Under the pieces are notes generated by a model. That model was not told the DNA's origin, ran no database searches, and worked only from the letters and a program-made list of their open reading frames with translations. Made by a program: the position numbers and the translations under genes. Shown in pieces: positions 9,163 through 17,824 of a DNA stretch of 64,000 nucleotides; within the stretch, counting starts at the first letter, position 1; each line of letters begins with the position of its first letter. Origin of the DNA: Phycisphaerae bacterium (lineage in GTDB: Bacteria; Planctomycetota; Phycisphaerae; UBA1845); assembly GCA_022072505.1 (NCBI GenBank), contig JAJVHU010000019.1, forward strand, positions 1-64,000, given 5' to 3'.

Positions 9163-9224
9163 CATCTCCCGTGCGTCGAGGCCATCGCAACGTACCGCAC
9201 CGCGGGCCGAATCTGGAGTCAACG

Positions 9225-9716
9225 GTGTTTCGACAATACGCATGCGCGATCGCGCTCGGATTCATGGGAGTCGCGGGCTGTGGCGACGTCGCCCAAGACG
9301 ATGCGGCGACGCTTGCGGATCTGGCATCACTGCGTTGCATGATTCCGGACGATGACCCGACGCTTCAAATGTATCGAGGTGAGCTTGGCGACGGCGAGGA
9401 GTTCCATGACTTTCAGACCGCTGTCACGATCATAGAGAGCGGTTGTGACGGAGCGTCCCAGTCATCGGGGTTAGGTGGAATGTGGCGGGTCGGGCATTGT
9501 GCCGAAAGCTCCATACGCGTCATCACGCCTGAATACGGATTCAGCTTTCCCACGTTCTTTTATGATTCGGCGAGCGGGGCATTTCTCGGCTACGAACACT
9601 TCTGGGACGGCGGCACGTGCAATGGGTGGGTTGACGCTTGGCCTGACGTGGTGGAGTGCAAGGGGTTCGAGCAGGACGGGGAGATCGGGTGCGAGTCTGA
9701 AACGTCGGATGAGTAA
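9225..9716 (+). CDS. Hypothetical lipoprotein
   Basis: A GTG start at 9225 gives VFRQYACAIALGFMGVAGC, a signal peptide ending in a good lipobox (VAGC), then a 145-residue acidic mature part. That part contains seven further Cys residues, which may form disulfides (for example LRCMIPDDD, WDGGTCNGW, GCESET). The frame is open upstream to 9096, but that part is basic and not protein-like. No family is recognised. It lies between the toxin-antitoxin pair and an oxidoreductase gene. Confidence 0.6.
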   Translation: MFRQYACAIALGFMGVAGCGDVAQDDAATLADLASLRCMIPDDDPTLQMYRGELGDGEEFHDFQTAVTIIESGCDGASQSSGLGGMWRVGHCAESSIRVITPEYGFSFPTFFYDSASGAFLGYEHFWDGGTCNGWVDAWPDVVECKGFEQDGEIGCESETSDE

Positions 9717-9764
9717 GGAAGCCCCTTGCGCGTGTCGCTCCCTGTCAACGAACGACCGATTACA

Positions 9765-11195
9765 ATGCCTAAAGACCGCCTGAAAGACCTCCGTGACTCC
9801 TATGACGTGATCGTCATCGGCTCGGGCCTGGCGGGGCTGACGTGCGCGAACGTCCTGGCGAAGGCGGGGCGGAGCGTCTTGCTGCTGGAGCAGCACTACA
9901 ACTTCGGGGGGATGGCGACGTGGTTCCGTCGTCCCGGCGGGCGCATATTCGACATCTCGCTGCACGGTTTCCCGATCGGGATGATCAAGAGCTGTCGGCG
10001 GTACTGGACGGAGGAGATCGCCGGCAACATCCGCCAGCTCAAGGGCATCCGCTTCGACAACCCGCAGTTCACGCTCGAGACGACGTTCGATCGGGCGGAC
10101 TTCACGCGCATCCTGGTCGAGCGGTTCGGCGTCGCGGCGGCGACGGTGGAGGCGTTCTTCGACACCGCGCGGGGGATGGACTTCTACGACGACCAGTCGA
10201 TGACGACGCGGGAGCTGTTTCAGCGATTTTTCCCGGGGCGCACGGACGTCTGGCGCCTGCTGATGGAGCCGATCAACTACGCCAACGGCTCGACGCTGGA
10301 CGACCCGGCGATCAGCTACGGCATCGTCTTCTCGAACTTCATGAGCAAGGGCGTCTACATCTACCAGGGCGGAACGGACGACCTGATCTTCAAGATGAAG
10401 ACGGAGCTGAAGCGCAACGGCGTGGACCTTCGCCAGCAGGTGCTCGTCGAGCGCATTCTCGTGGAGGACGGGCGGGCGCGCGGCGTCGTGGCGGACGGGC
10501 GGGCGATCCGCGCGGGCAGCGTGGTCTCCAACGCCAACCTGAAGAACACGGTCTTGAAGATGCTCGACGCTTCCGCCGTCCCCGGGGACTATCTCGACGA
10601 AGTCCGCCGGGTGCGCCTCGCCAACAGCAGTTGCCAGGTTTACATGGCGGTGCGCCAGGGCGAGCGCATCCCCTACGTCGGCGACCTGTTGTTCACGTCC
10701 ACCTGGCCGGAGTTCGATTTCGAGGCGATGTGCGCGCGGGAGGTGACGAGCCGGACGTTCTCGCTGTATTACCCGGACACGCGCCCGCAGGGTCCGGAGC
10801 GTTACGCCATCGTCTCCTCGACGAACGCGAACTGGGCCGACTGGGCGGATCTCGACGACGCGGCCTACCAACGCGAGAAGCAGCGCCTGATCGACGCCAC
10901 GATCGCCGGGCTGGAGAAATACGTCCCGGGCGTCAGTTCGATCATCGAGCACGTCGAGGCGAGCACGCCGCGGACGTTCGCGCATTACACGCAACACATG
11001 CTCGGAGCGACGTTCGGCACGAAATTCGAGGGCCTCAAGGCCAGCATGGACCTGCCGAAACGCGTGCCGGGGCTGTTTCACACCGGGTCGGTCGGCATCA
11101 TCATGTCGGGCTGGCTGGGCACGATCAACTACGGCGTGATCGTCGCCAACGAGGTGGACGGGTTCCTGGGAGCGGGCGCCGCCCGCGCATCGTAA
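9765..11195 (+). CDS. NAD(P)/FAD-dependent oxidoreductase, CrtI/carotenoid isomerase-like
   Basis: 476 residues from the ATG at 9765. The N-terminal Rossmann motif [20 protein letters not shown] is followed by an acidic residue (LLLEQH) for the FAD ribose. The C-terminus carries the flavin amine oxidase/phytoene desaturase signature [17 protein letters not shown]. Relatives include carotenoid desaturases and isomerases and all-trans-retinol saturase-like enzymes. No other carotenoid gene is nearby, so the substrate is unknown. Confidence 0.8.
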   Translation: MPKDRLKDLRDSYDVIVIGSGLAGLTCANVLAKAGRSVLLLEQHYNFGGMATWFRRPGGRIFDISLHGFPIGMIKSCRRYWTEEIAGNIRQLKGIRFDNPQFTLETTFDRADFTRILVERFGVAAATVEAFFDTARGMDFYDDQSMTTRELFQRFFPGRTDVWRLLMEPINYANGSTLDDPAISYGIVFSNFMSKGVYIYQGGTDDLIFKMKTELKRNGVDLRQQVLVERILVEDGRARGVVADGRAIRAGSVVSNANLKNTVLKMLDASAVPGDYLDEVRRVRLANSSCQVYMAVRQGERIPYVGDLLFTSTWPEFDFEAMCAREVTSRTFSLYYPDTRPQGPERYAIVSSTNANWADWADLDDAAYQREKQRLIDATIAGLEKYVPGVSSIIEHVEASTPRTFAHYTQHMLGATFGTKFEGLKASMDLPKRVPGLFHTGSVGIIMSGWLGTINYGVIVANEVDGFLGAGAARAS

Positions 11196-11206
11196 CCGCA
11201 GCGGAA

Positions 11207-11240
11207 GAACCGAGCCGCGCCGGCAAGGAAGCGCTCCGCC
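11207..11240 (+). repeat. Degenerate copy of the interspersed repeat
   Basis: Reads CCGAGCCGCGCCGGCAAGGA and continues into AGCGCTCCGCC. It lies 12 bp after the oxidoreductase stop, in the same orientation as the copies at 1147 and 61581. Confidence 0.7.
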
Positions 11241-11388
11241 TGCCGATGCCCTGAACGGCGCGTTCGTTGCTTCAGCCCGGATCGCGAAGCTCCAGTCCGC
11301 TGGACCGGAAGCTCGCACGCTGCACGGGCGGACCGGAGGCCCGCGATCCGACGAAGTTTCCGGCGGCGCGGCGTGAGACGAGCGTTCG

Positions 11389-11406
11389 CGCGGGCTGAAG
11401 CCCGCG
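11389..11406 (+). terminator. Stem-loop with 8-bp perfect arms, possible terminator or REP-like unit
   Basis: CGCGGGCT-GA-AGCCCGCG forms a tight hairpin between the oxidoreductase and the next gene. No T-run follows, so it may be a REP-like unit rather than an intrinsic terminator. A related sequence (GCGCGGGCTGAAGCCGCG) occurs near 46046. Confidence 0.4.
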
Positions 11407-11450
11407 GCTCAGGGGGCGCTCGTAAGGGAATCATGATTTAGGATGCGTTC

Positions 11451-13205
11451 ATGCCGACCGAGTTGCGTCTTCCGCTTGCCGAGTACCGCCGCAAGGTCTA
11501 CGCCTCCTGGATCGGGCAATGCGTCGGCAACATGTTCGGACTCGGGTATGAGAACGTCTACCTCGACGAGCCGATGCCGGAGGGCGAAACCCCGGCGTGG
11601 AAGGACTGGGTGCTCGACCTTGTGCGTCAGGCGGACGGGGCGTTCTCCGACGACGACACCGACATCGAGTACCTCTACCTGCTGGCGATGGAGGAGTCCG
11701 GGGAGCGGGAGGTGACGTATGAGGAACTGGCGCGGCGGTGGATGCATCACGTTCGCAGCCACGTCTGGGTGGCGAACCGGGCGGCGCTGGGTCTGATGCA
11801 TCACGGTCTGCGTCCGCCGCTGACCGGGCGGCGCGGGGTCAACCCGCACGGGTTTCAGATCGACCCGCAGCTTGTGAACGAGATCTGGGGCGTCACCGCG
11901 CCGGGCATGGCGCGTTACGCGGCCGACAAATCCGCGTGGGCGGCGCGGGTGATGGCGGACGGGTGGGGCATCGAGCCGACGATCCACTACGGCGTGATGT
12001 ATGCGGCGGCGTTCTTCGAACGCGACGTGCGGCGGCTGGTCGACCTGGCGTGCGACTGCCTCCCCGAGGGAGGGCGCTTCGCAGGGACCGTCGCACACAT
12101 GCGCCGTCTTCACGAGGATCACCCGGTGGACTGGCGGCGGGCGCGGCGCGAGCTGTGTGAGACGTACTACCACGGCGAACCTGCCGCGACGCGCACGATC
12201 TGGAACGCGAACCTCAACGGCGCGTGCGGCGTCCTTGCCCTCCTTTACGGCGAAGGCGACTTCCGGCGGACGCTCGAGATGTGCTGCCGGATCGGGTTCG
12301 ACGTGGACAACCAGGCCGCGACGATGTGCGGGCTGGTCGCGATCGTGACCGGAATCGAGGGCATTCCCGCCGACCTGCTCAATCCGCTGCCCGATCGGGC
12401 GTGGTCGCAGCCGCTGAACGACCGCTATCACAACCGCACGCGTTTTGACCTTCCGGATGCGCGGTTGACCGATCTGGCGGCGCGGATCGCGGCGCAGGGC
12501 GAGCGCGTCGTGCTGCGCGCGGGCGGGCGCGTCGAGCGCGACGGCGCCGCTGAGACCCTCGTCATCCCGTCACGCGTCGGGTTTCACGCGCCGAGCGAAC
12601 CCGCCCCGTCGACGGAGCAGACCTCCTCGACCGGACTCGGACGGGCGCCGGGCGAAAACCTCGCCTGGTCGGCGGCACGGATCGCGTCGCACGCGGCTGT
12701 GTTGGATGAGGGGGCGCTCTCCCGCATGATCGTCTTCACGCCGCGAGCGCTGCTGGCGGACTCGGTGACGGTGATCCGCGATCAGGCGCCGCTGCCCGCG
12801 TGGCCCGGGCCGGATGCGGATCCGCCGCTCTCTTTTTACGGCTTCCTGCCGGGGGGCGCGGACGCCTCGATCCACCACGGCGGGATCGAGGCGTATTACG
12901 GATATGAGTGGACCGCGCCGGTGACGATCGGGCGGGTTCTGTTCCGGACCGGCACGCTGGAGGAGATCGGCGGCTGGTTCATTGATCCGCGTGTTGAGAT
13001 GCGCGACGAGGCCGGGGCGTGGCGCGCGGTTCGAGACGCGCAGTGGCGGCCGGGGTATCCGGCGGGCGAGGAGCCGCTGACGAAGGCGCCGTGGGTGCAA
13101 TACGAAATTCAGTTCGCACCGGTCGCGGTCTCGGGAATTCGCATGATCGGGCGCGCGGCGGGGGGGTTCGCGTCGGTCGCCACGGTCGCCGTGTTCCGGG
13201 CATGA
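11451..13205 (+). CDS. ADP-ribosylglycohydrolase family protein
   Basis: 584 residues. The N-terminal ADP-ribosylglycohydrolase fold (about 1-330) shows WIGQCVGNMFGLGYEN, the metal-binding FSDDDTDIEYL near residue 65, and the second acidic motif GFDVDNQAATMCGLV near residue 283. This family uses two Mg ions to cleave ADP-ribose links. The C-terminal ~130 residues (after EQTSSTGLGRAP) look like a beta-sandwich of the discoidin type, suggesting binding to a glycan or other polymer. No signal peptide is visible. The substrate is not evident from context. Confidence 0.8.
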   Translation: MPTELRLPLAEYRRKVYASWIGQCVGNMFGLGYENVYLDEPMPEGETPAWKDWVLDLVRQADGAFSDDDTDIEYLYLLAMEESGEREVTYEELARRWMHHVRSHVWVANRAALGLMHHGLRPPLTGRRGVNPHGFQIDPQLVNEIWGVTAPGMARYAADKSAWAARVMADGWGIEPTIHYGVMYAAAFFERDVRRLVDLACDCLPEGGRFAGTVAHMRRLHEDHPVDWRRARRELCETYYHGEPAATRTIWNANLNGACGVLALLYGEGDFRRTLEMCCRIGFDVDNQAATMCGLVAIVTGIEGIPADLLNPLPDRAWSQPLNDRYHNRTRFDLPDARLTDLAARIAAQGERVVLRAGGRVERDGAAETLVIPSRVGFHAPSEPAPSTEQTSSTGLGRAPGENLAWSAARIASHAAVLDEGALSRMIVFTPRALLADSVTVIRDQAPLPAWPGPDADPPLSFYGFLPGGADASIHHGGIEAYYGYEWTAPVTIGRVLFRTGTLEEIGGWFIDPRVEMRDEAGAWRAVRDAQWRPGYPAGEEPLTKAPWVQYEIQFAPVAVSGIRMIGRAAGGFASVATVAVFRA

Positions 13206-13245
13206 TCGAGGTGGCGCGCTTCGGGCGGGCGGTCCGTCGGCGGTC

Positions 13246-13911
13246 ATGCGGGGTTGCCCGGTCTTGACCGGATCCCGCGCATCGCATATCCGCGCCGAGG
13301 TGCAGTCCTTCTACTACGACGAGGTCGACTCGACGAACCTTGAGGCCCGCCGTCTGCTGGAGCAGGGGCGGATCGCGGATGCGGCGTGGGTGCTGGCGCG
13401 AGGGCAGACAAGCGGCCGCGGGACGCGCGGGCGGACCTGGGTCTGTCCGGTCGGCGCGGGCATCTGCCTCTCGGTCGTCCACGCGGCGCGGAACGTGCGC
13501 TGGCCGGTGACGACGGACTTCACGAAGTCCGCGGCGGTGGCATGCGTGGAAGTCCTGCGCGAGGCAACCGGCGCGGCGGTGGTCATCCGCCCGGTCAACG
13601 ACCTGATGATCGACGGAAGGAAACTCGGGGGGATTCTCACGGAAACGGTCGTCGCGGCGGACCGCGTTGAAGCGGTGATCACCGGCATCGGGATCAACGT
13701 TCGCGTTGCGCCGACGTTGACCGGCGATGACGCGCGGGCGACGACCTGCCTGACGGCGCATGTCGCCGGACCGGTCTACGATGACCCGGCGATGCGCGAC
13801 CTGGCGGAGCGGATCGCCCGCCGCGTGGACGCGCGGCACCGCCAGGTTTTCGCCGGGGACATCGCCGAGATCGAGCGCCTCGAACGCGACTTCCGGGAGC
13901 GAGAACCCTGA
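13246..13911 (+). CDS. birA: Biotin--[acetyl-CoA-carboxylase] ligase
   Basis: Attaches biotin to the biotin carboxyl carrier protein. The 221-residue product is catalytic domain only, without an N-terminal DNA-binding domain. Diagnostic parts are EVDSTNLEARRLL, the biotinyl-AMP loop GQTSGRGTRGRTW and the core GRKLGGILTE. The usual KWPND motif reads IRPVNDLMI, so the Trp is lost while Asn and Asp remain. The start is uncertain; homology begins near residue 19. Confidence 0.88.
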   Translation: MRGCPVLTGSRASHIRAEVQSFYYDEVDSTNLEARRLLEQGRIADAAWVLARGQTSGRGTRGRTWVCPVGAGICLSVVHAARNVRWPVTTDFTKSAAVACVEVLREATGAAVVIRPVNDLMIDGRKLGGILTETVVAADRVEAVITGIGINVRVAPTLTGDDARATTCLTAHVAGPVYDDPAMRDLAERIARRVDARHRQVFAGDIAEIERLERDFREREP

Positions 13912-14004
13912 ACGTCCCGGAAGGATAAGGCGGGCGGACGCCTGAACGATCCTCCCCGCGGAAGCAGGACGGACACGACGGCGACATCGCGCGGCGACCC
14001 GATC

Positions 14005-15018
14005 ATGAATCAGGTGAGCAGGTTCGTACACTCGTTTGCCGCCGCCGGCTGGGCTCCGGCGGCGGCGCTGATCCTCGTCATCGCCCTCGGGTTCGTTTTT
14101 CATGGGGACGGAGCGTATTTCAACTGGGACACCCACCGCGACGCGATGCGCCAGGCGTCCGTTTACGGCATCCTCGCATGCGGCATGACCGCGGTGATCC
14201 TCTCGGGCGGGATCGACCTTTCCGTCGGGAGCGTGTTGGCGCTGGTGTCGGTGGCGTTCTCGATGATGAGCCTTCACCGGCAGGGGGGCGCCGCGTTGAC
14301 GATCCCCGCGGCCCTGATGATCGGCGCGGTCTGCGGCGGCGTCAGCGGCGCGCTCATCGCGTTCGGGCGGATTCAGCCCTTTATCGTCACGCTGGCGATG
14401 ATGGTCGCCGCGCGCGGACTGGCGAAGGCGCTGTGCGGTGGCGTCAAAGTTTCCCGCTACATCCAGGACGCGGACGGACGGTACATCGCGCTGCCGGTCC
14501 CCGAGGCCTTCTCGCGCATCGACGCCCGCCTGCTGGGCGGAAACGTCGCCGTCGTCACGGTCATCTTTCTGACGTGCGTCGTCGTGTGTCACGCGGCGCT
14601 GACCCGGACGACCTGGGGCCGGCGCGTGTACGCGCTGGGAGGGAACGAGGAAGCATCCCGTCTGTCAGGTGTCCCGACGCGGATGATGAAAGTTTCCGTC
14701 TACGCCCTCAGCGGAGCGTGCGCCGCCGTGGCGGGAATCTGCCAGGCCGCCCAGCTTCAGCAGGGCGACCCGGAAGACGGTGCGGGGTACGAGCTGTCCG
14801 CGATCGCGATGGTCGTGATCGGCGGAACCAGCCTGTCGGGCGGGCGCGGGGGCGTCGGGCTGACCCTGATCGGCGTGCTCATCGTCGGATACATCGAGAA
14901 AATCCTCAGCATCAACAACGTCCCCGAATACGCCCGCCTGATGTTCACCGGCGCAATCATCCTCGCCGCGGTCCTCTTTCAGCGACGCTGGCGCCCGGAT
15001 TCCGATGGTCGAGGATGA
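14005..15018 (+). CDS. Sugar ABC transporter permease, RbsC/CUT2 type
   Basis: Inner-membrane channel subunit of a pentose/hexose importer, 337 residues with about 8-10 hydrophobic helices. The family signature is clear: GMTAVILSGGIDLSVGSVLA near residues 60-80, RIQPFIVTLAMM and GRRVYALGGNEEASRLSGV. The ending GGTSLSGGRGGV with GYIEKILSI is also typical. No ATPase or binding protein is adjacent. The only candidates in the window are the binding protein at 33280 and the double ATPase at 60010. Confidence 0.92.
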   Translation: MNQVSRFVHSFAAAGWAPAAALILVIALGFVFHGDGAYFNWDTHRDAMRQASVYGILACGMTAVILSGGIDLSVGSVLALVSVAFSMMSLHRQGGAALTIPAALMIGAVCGGVSGALIAFGRIQPFIVTLAMMVAARGLAKALCGGVKVSRYIQDADGRYIALPVPEAFSRIDARLLGGNVAVVTVIFLTCVVVCHAALTRTTWGRRVYALGGNEEASRLSGVPTRMMKVSVYALSGACAAVAGICQAAQLQQGDPEDGAGYELSAIAMVVIGGTSLSGGRGGVGLTLIGVLIVGYIEKILSINNVPEYARLMFTGAIILAAVLFQRRWRPDSDGRG

Positions 15019-15351
15019 CCCGGAACGGATAAAGAGGAGACCGGAGTCTCCCGGCGACTCCGGTGGCCGGGGGGTTACGATTGTGTGCGCTCATGATCCT
15101 GCGGAGCCGTCGCGGCGAGGGGTTCCGCCTACCCGGAGCAGCCGACGATCACGCATCCCCGAGGGGCATCCGAGAACCTTTGTTCCCGGAAGATCCTCCG
15201 AAAGCCGCAGCCCCGGCACGATCATCCGAAAACCGCACCCCCGGCAGGGGCGTCAGAAAACAGCCCAGCACGCCAGTGCTGGGAAGCCGTCTTCAATACC
15301 CCCGCGCATCAACCCTTCCGGCCCGAACGCAACGTCCGGCGGAACCCTCTC
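15019..15351. other. Intergenic region with hairpin repeat
   Basis: Lies between the convergent permease and aminotransferase genes. It holds the stem-loop at 15264-15283. The rest is low-complexity GC-rich sequence without a credible gene. Confidence 0.6.
15264..15283 (+). repeat. Stem-loop repeat, copy 1
   Basis: Arms CCCAGCAC and GTGCTGGG are perfectly complementary around the loop GCCA. The flanks GAAAACAG and GAAG match the copy at 17454-17473, so this is a dispersed element and not only a terminator. It sits between convergent genes. Confidence 0.75.
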
Positions 15352-16302
15352 TCACGCCACGGGGACGCCTTCCGTCTCGGTCAACCGTCGGAACAACGCG
15401 CTCAGACGCGCGGTCATCGGTCCCGGACGACCGTCGCCGATCGTCCGTCCGTCCACCGACACCACCGGCGCCAGCTCCCCCATCGTTCCCGTGCAGAACA
15501 TCTCGTCCGCGCGGTAGACCTCCGTCAGCGACAGGTCGCGGACTTCGTGTTCGATGCCGTGCAGCCGGCACAGCTCCAGCACGGCCGCGCGTGTGATTCC
15601 CTCCGGGCATGCCACGGGGCGCGGCGTGGCGACCACGCCCGCGTACGCGATGAAGACGTGCGTCGCGTTCGTCTCCGCCACGAACCCGCGCGGGTCCAGC
15701 ATCAGCGCGTCATCCGCCCCGGCGCGCGTCGCCTCGATCTTCGCCAGGATGGACTGGATCAGGTTGCAGTGGTGAATCTTCGGATCCAGGCAATCCGGCG
15801 GAAAGCGCCGCACGCTGCTCGTCGCCAGCGTGACGCCCGACTTGTCGTACACCGGCGGTTTGTGCTCCGCGAGGATGATGAGCGTCGGACCGGCCGTGTT
15901 CAGCCGCGGGTCCATCCCGCTCGTGTACTTCACTCCGCGGGTCAGCGTCAGGCGGATGTGAACGCCGTCCGTCATCTGGTTCGCCGCCAGCGTTCGCCGG
16001 AGCTGCTCGATGATCTCCGCGTCCGTCGGAATGCTCGCAAAGGCCAGCGCCTTCGCCGACCCGCGCAACCGCGCCAGATGCTCGTGCAGTTTGAAGATGC
16101 GCCCGTCGTAAAGCCGCAGCCCCTCCCAGACCGCGTCCCCACCCTGCACCGCGGAATCAAACGGACTGATTCCGGCCTCGTCACGGGGTACGAGCCGCCC
16201 GTTGATGTTGACGATCAGATCACGGTTTCGTGCGTCATAGGTCTGAAGCATGACCGGAAAGGTATCCCCGTCCCCGGACATCGGCGAACCCGCCGCCGGC
16301 AT
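15352..16302 (-). CDS. ilvE: Class IV aminotransferase, branched-chain type
   Basis: PLP-dependent aminotransferase for the last step of Val, Leu and Ile synthesis, 316 residues. Landmarks are VNINGRLVPRDEAGISPFD, GDAVWEGLRLY, the catalytic Lys in LDPKIHHCNLIQ, and the C-terminal FCTGTMGELAPVVSVDGR. The PKIHHCN form of the Lys motif is also found in D-amino-acid transaminase-like members, so substrate range is uncertain. Starts at 16281 or 16251 are possible because family homology begins after residue 28. Confidence 0.85.
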   Translation of the reverse strand: MPAAGSPMSGDGDTFPVMLQTYDARNRDLIVNINGRLVPRDEAGISPFDSAVQGGDAVWEGLRLYDGRIFKLHEHLARLRGSAKALAFASIPTDAEIIEQLRRTLAANQMTDGVHIRLTLTRGVKYTSGMDPRLNTAGPTLIILAEHKPPVYDKSGVTLATSSVRRFPPDCLDPKIHHCNLIQSILAKIEATRAGADDALMLDPRGFVAETNATHVFIAYAGVVATPRPVACPEGITRAAVLELCRLHGIEHEVRDLSLTEVYRADEMFCTGTMGELAPVVSVDGRTIGDGRPGPMTARLSALFRRLTETEGVPVA

Positions 16303-16617
16303 GTCACCCGACCCCGCGGATCACCCAGCAAACACGGACCCTGGTTCCGGAGAGTTCCTTGAATCAATTCTCCCCGTCCGTCTCAGGCGTTCACCCCGGC
16401 CGCCGTCGAATCTGGGTGTTGACATGCCGACGAACATGCCCACTACGGTTCCTGTTGCCCGGAAAGCCTGCATCTGCCGTCCAACCCCCGATTCCCGGGG
16501 AGTCTGGTACAGGAGTTGCTCGGAAGTGCGGCGGGAAGATGCAGATGCCGCTGGCTCTGAAGTCAGGAGCAGGCTGAATCCGCACGGATCGACCCCACGA
16601 AGCCGGAGGGTACACCC
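16303..16617. other. Intergenic region, nothing recognised
   Basis: 315 bp between the divergent aminotransferase and CBS genes, so promoters for both should be here. The only site I can support is a GGAGGGT ribosome-binding site just before 16618. Confidence 0.5.
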
Positions 16618-17265
16618 ATGTTCGTCGCCGATTACATGACCTCGAACGTCGTCACCGTCAGTTCGGAAAGCCCCCTCGCCGTCGCCGCCGACCTGATGGC
16701 GCGGCGACGCATTCACCACCTTCCGGTGCTTGATCCCGCCGGTCGCCTGGTCGGCATCCTCAGCGACCGCGACATCCGCTCCGCCGTCGGGTTCGACCGG
16801 ACACTTTCCGACAAACTGAAGGTCTGCGAGGCGATGACCCACGACCCGGTCACGGTCACCCCCGTCGCCGGTCTGGACGAAGCCCTTGAGATTCTCGCGG
16901 AGGGGCGGTTTGGCGCTCTGCCCGTCCTTGCGGAGGGCGACGCCGAAAGCGCACGCCTCGTCGGCATCCTCACCACGGTGGATCTCCTGCGCGCCTTGCG
17001 GAACCTGCTCGGTCTCGACATCCCGGGACGCCGCCTCGAGGTCGCCCTGCCGCACGGCTGCGGCGATCTGGCGCGGGTCTTCAAGACTCTCAACGAGGGC
17101 GGATACCCGATCCTCTCCGCCGTCGCCTCGCATCTGCGGGCCGACGGACGCGAGCCGTCCCTTTACCTCCGGGTTCTCCAGGACGCTCCGCGAGGTCTGG
17201 AGCGAAGCCTGGAACGCGCCACGGCCATCCTGCTTCACGCCGAACCCCCTCGCCGCCAAAGCTGA
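16618..17265 (+). CDS. CBS-domain pair protein with C-terminal ACT-like region
   Basis: 215 residues. Two CBS motifs are visible: MTSNVVTVSSESPLAVAADL with HHLPVLDPAGRLVGILSDRD (about 7-60), and MTHDPVTVTPVAGLDEALEI with LVGILTTVDLLRAL (about 70-130). The last 80 residues look like an ACT-type ligand domain, the layout of AcuB-like proteins. CBS pairs bind adenine nucleotides, so a regulatory role is likely. A GGAGGGT site precedes the ATG. Confidence 0.82.
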   Translation: MFVADYMTSNVVTVSSESPLAVAADLMARRRIHHLPVLDPAGRLVGILSDRDIRSAVGFDRTLSDKLKVCEAMTHDPVTVTPVAGLDEALEILAEGRFGALPVLAEGDAESARLVGILTTVDLLRALRNLLGLDIPGRRLEVALPHGCGDLARVFKTLNEGGYPILSAVASHLRADGREPSLYLRVLQDAPRGLERSLERATAILLHAEPPRRQS

Positions 17266-17453
17266 CCCGCGGGATCAGCATTCCCGGCGTCTTGAGTCTG
17301 CATCTGGTTCCGGTTTCGGGGCGCGGGATTCGCATGAACTGACGATCCTGCGCGATCCTGCGGCGCGATCCTGCGAGGAGGAAACGGCGGGACGTGTCGT
17401 CCACGGGGTGATCCTCCGGGAGTCTTAGCCCTGGACGGGGCGCTGGAAAACAG

Positions 17454-17473
17454 CCGAGCACTCCAGTGCTGGG
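17454..17473 (+). repeat. Stem-loop repeat, copy 2
   Basis: CCGAGCAC-TCCA-GTGCTGGG, the same element as at 15264 with one unpaired base in the stem, and the same GAAAACAG and GAAG flanks. It lies downstream of the CBS gene. Confidence 0.7.
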
Positions 17474-17489
17474 AAGAAGCCCGCGCGGG

Positions 17490-17535
17490 GGAAACAAAGT
17501 TCCGGAGGGACGATAGAAGTTCGAGAGAAAGAGGA
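17490..17535 (-). repeat. Partial copy of the 95-bp element family
   Basis: On the minus strand this reads TCTCTCGAACTTCTATCGTC and then CCTCCGGAAC, nearly identical to 36372-36402. Only the left part of that element is present. Confidence 0.6.
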
Positions 17536-17824
17536 ATCGTCGCGCCGGCGATTGCCGCCCGCCCCAGGCATCATCACGCGTCGCGCCACAATGACAGATC
17601 ATCCCAAGCCTGAGCACCGGAGTCAGATGGAGATTCAGGCTCGCTGGAGCAGATCCCTGCCGCCGGATCGCAGACCTCCGGTCTGCGCGCAAAGCTGAGC
17701 GGGCCTCCCGTCTGCGCGGAGCGAAGCGGAGTTCCGCGCTCCGCCTCGAAGACAGGGAGTCTGCAATCCGCCGCAACCGGGCCTTGTCGCCGGTCAAGGG
17801 TTTCGGCGGGACCGCCGCACCGCC

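Larger units (their letters stand above)
17266..17824. other. Intergenic region with repeat fragments
   Basis: 559 bp between convergent genes. It contains the second hairpin copy (17454-17473) and a fragment (about 17490-17535) matching, on the other strand, the left part of the element at 36372-36462. Near 17670 and 17700 are short direct motifs of the type GACCTCCGGTCTGCGC. No gene is seen. Confidence 0.6.
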
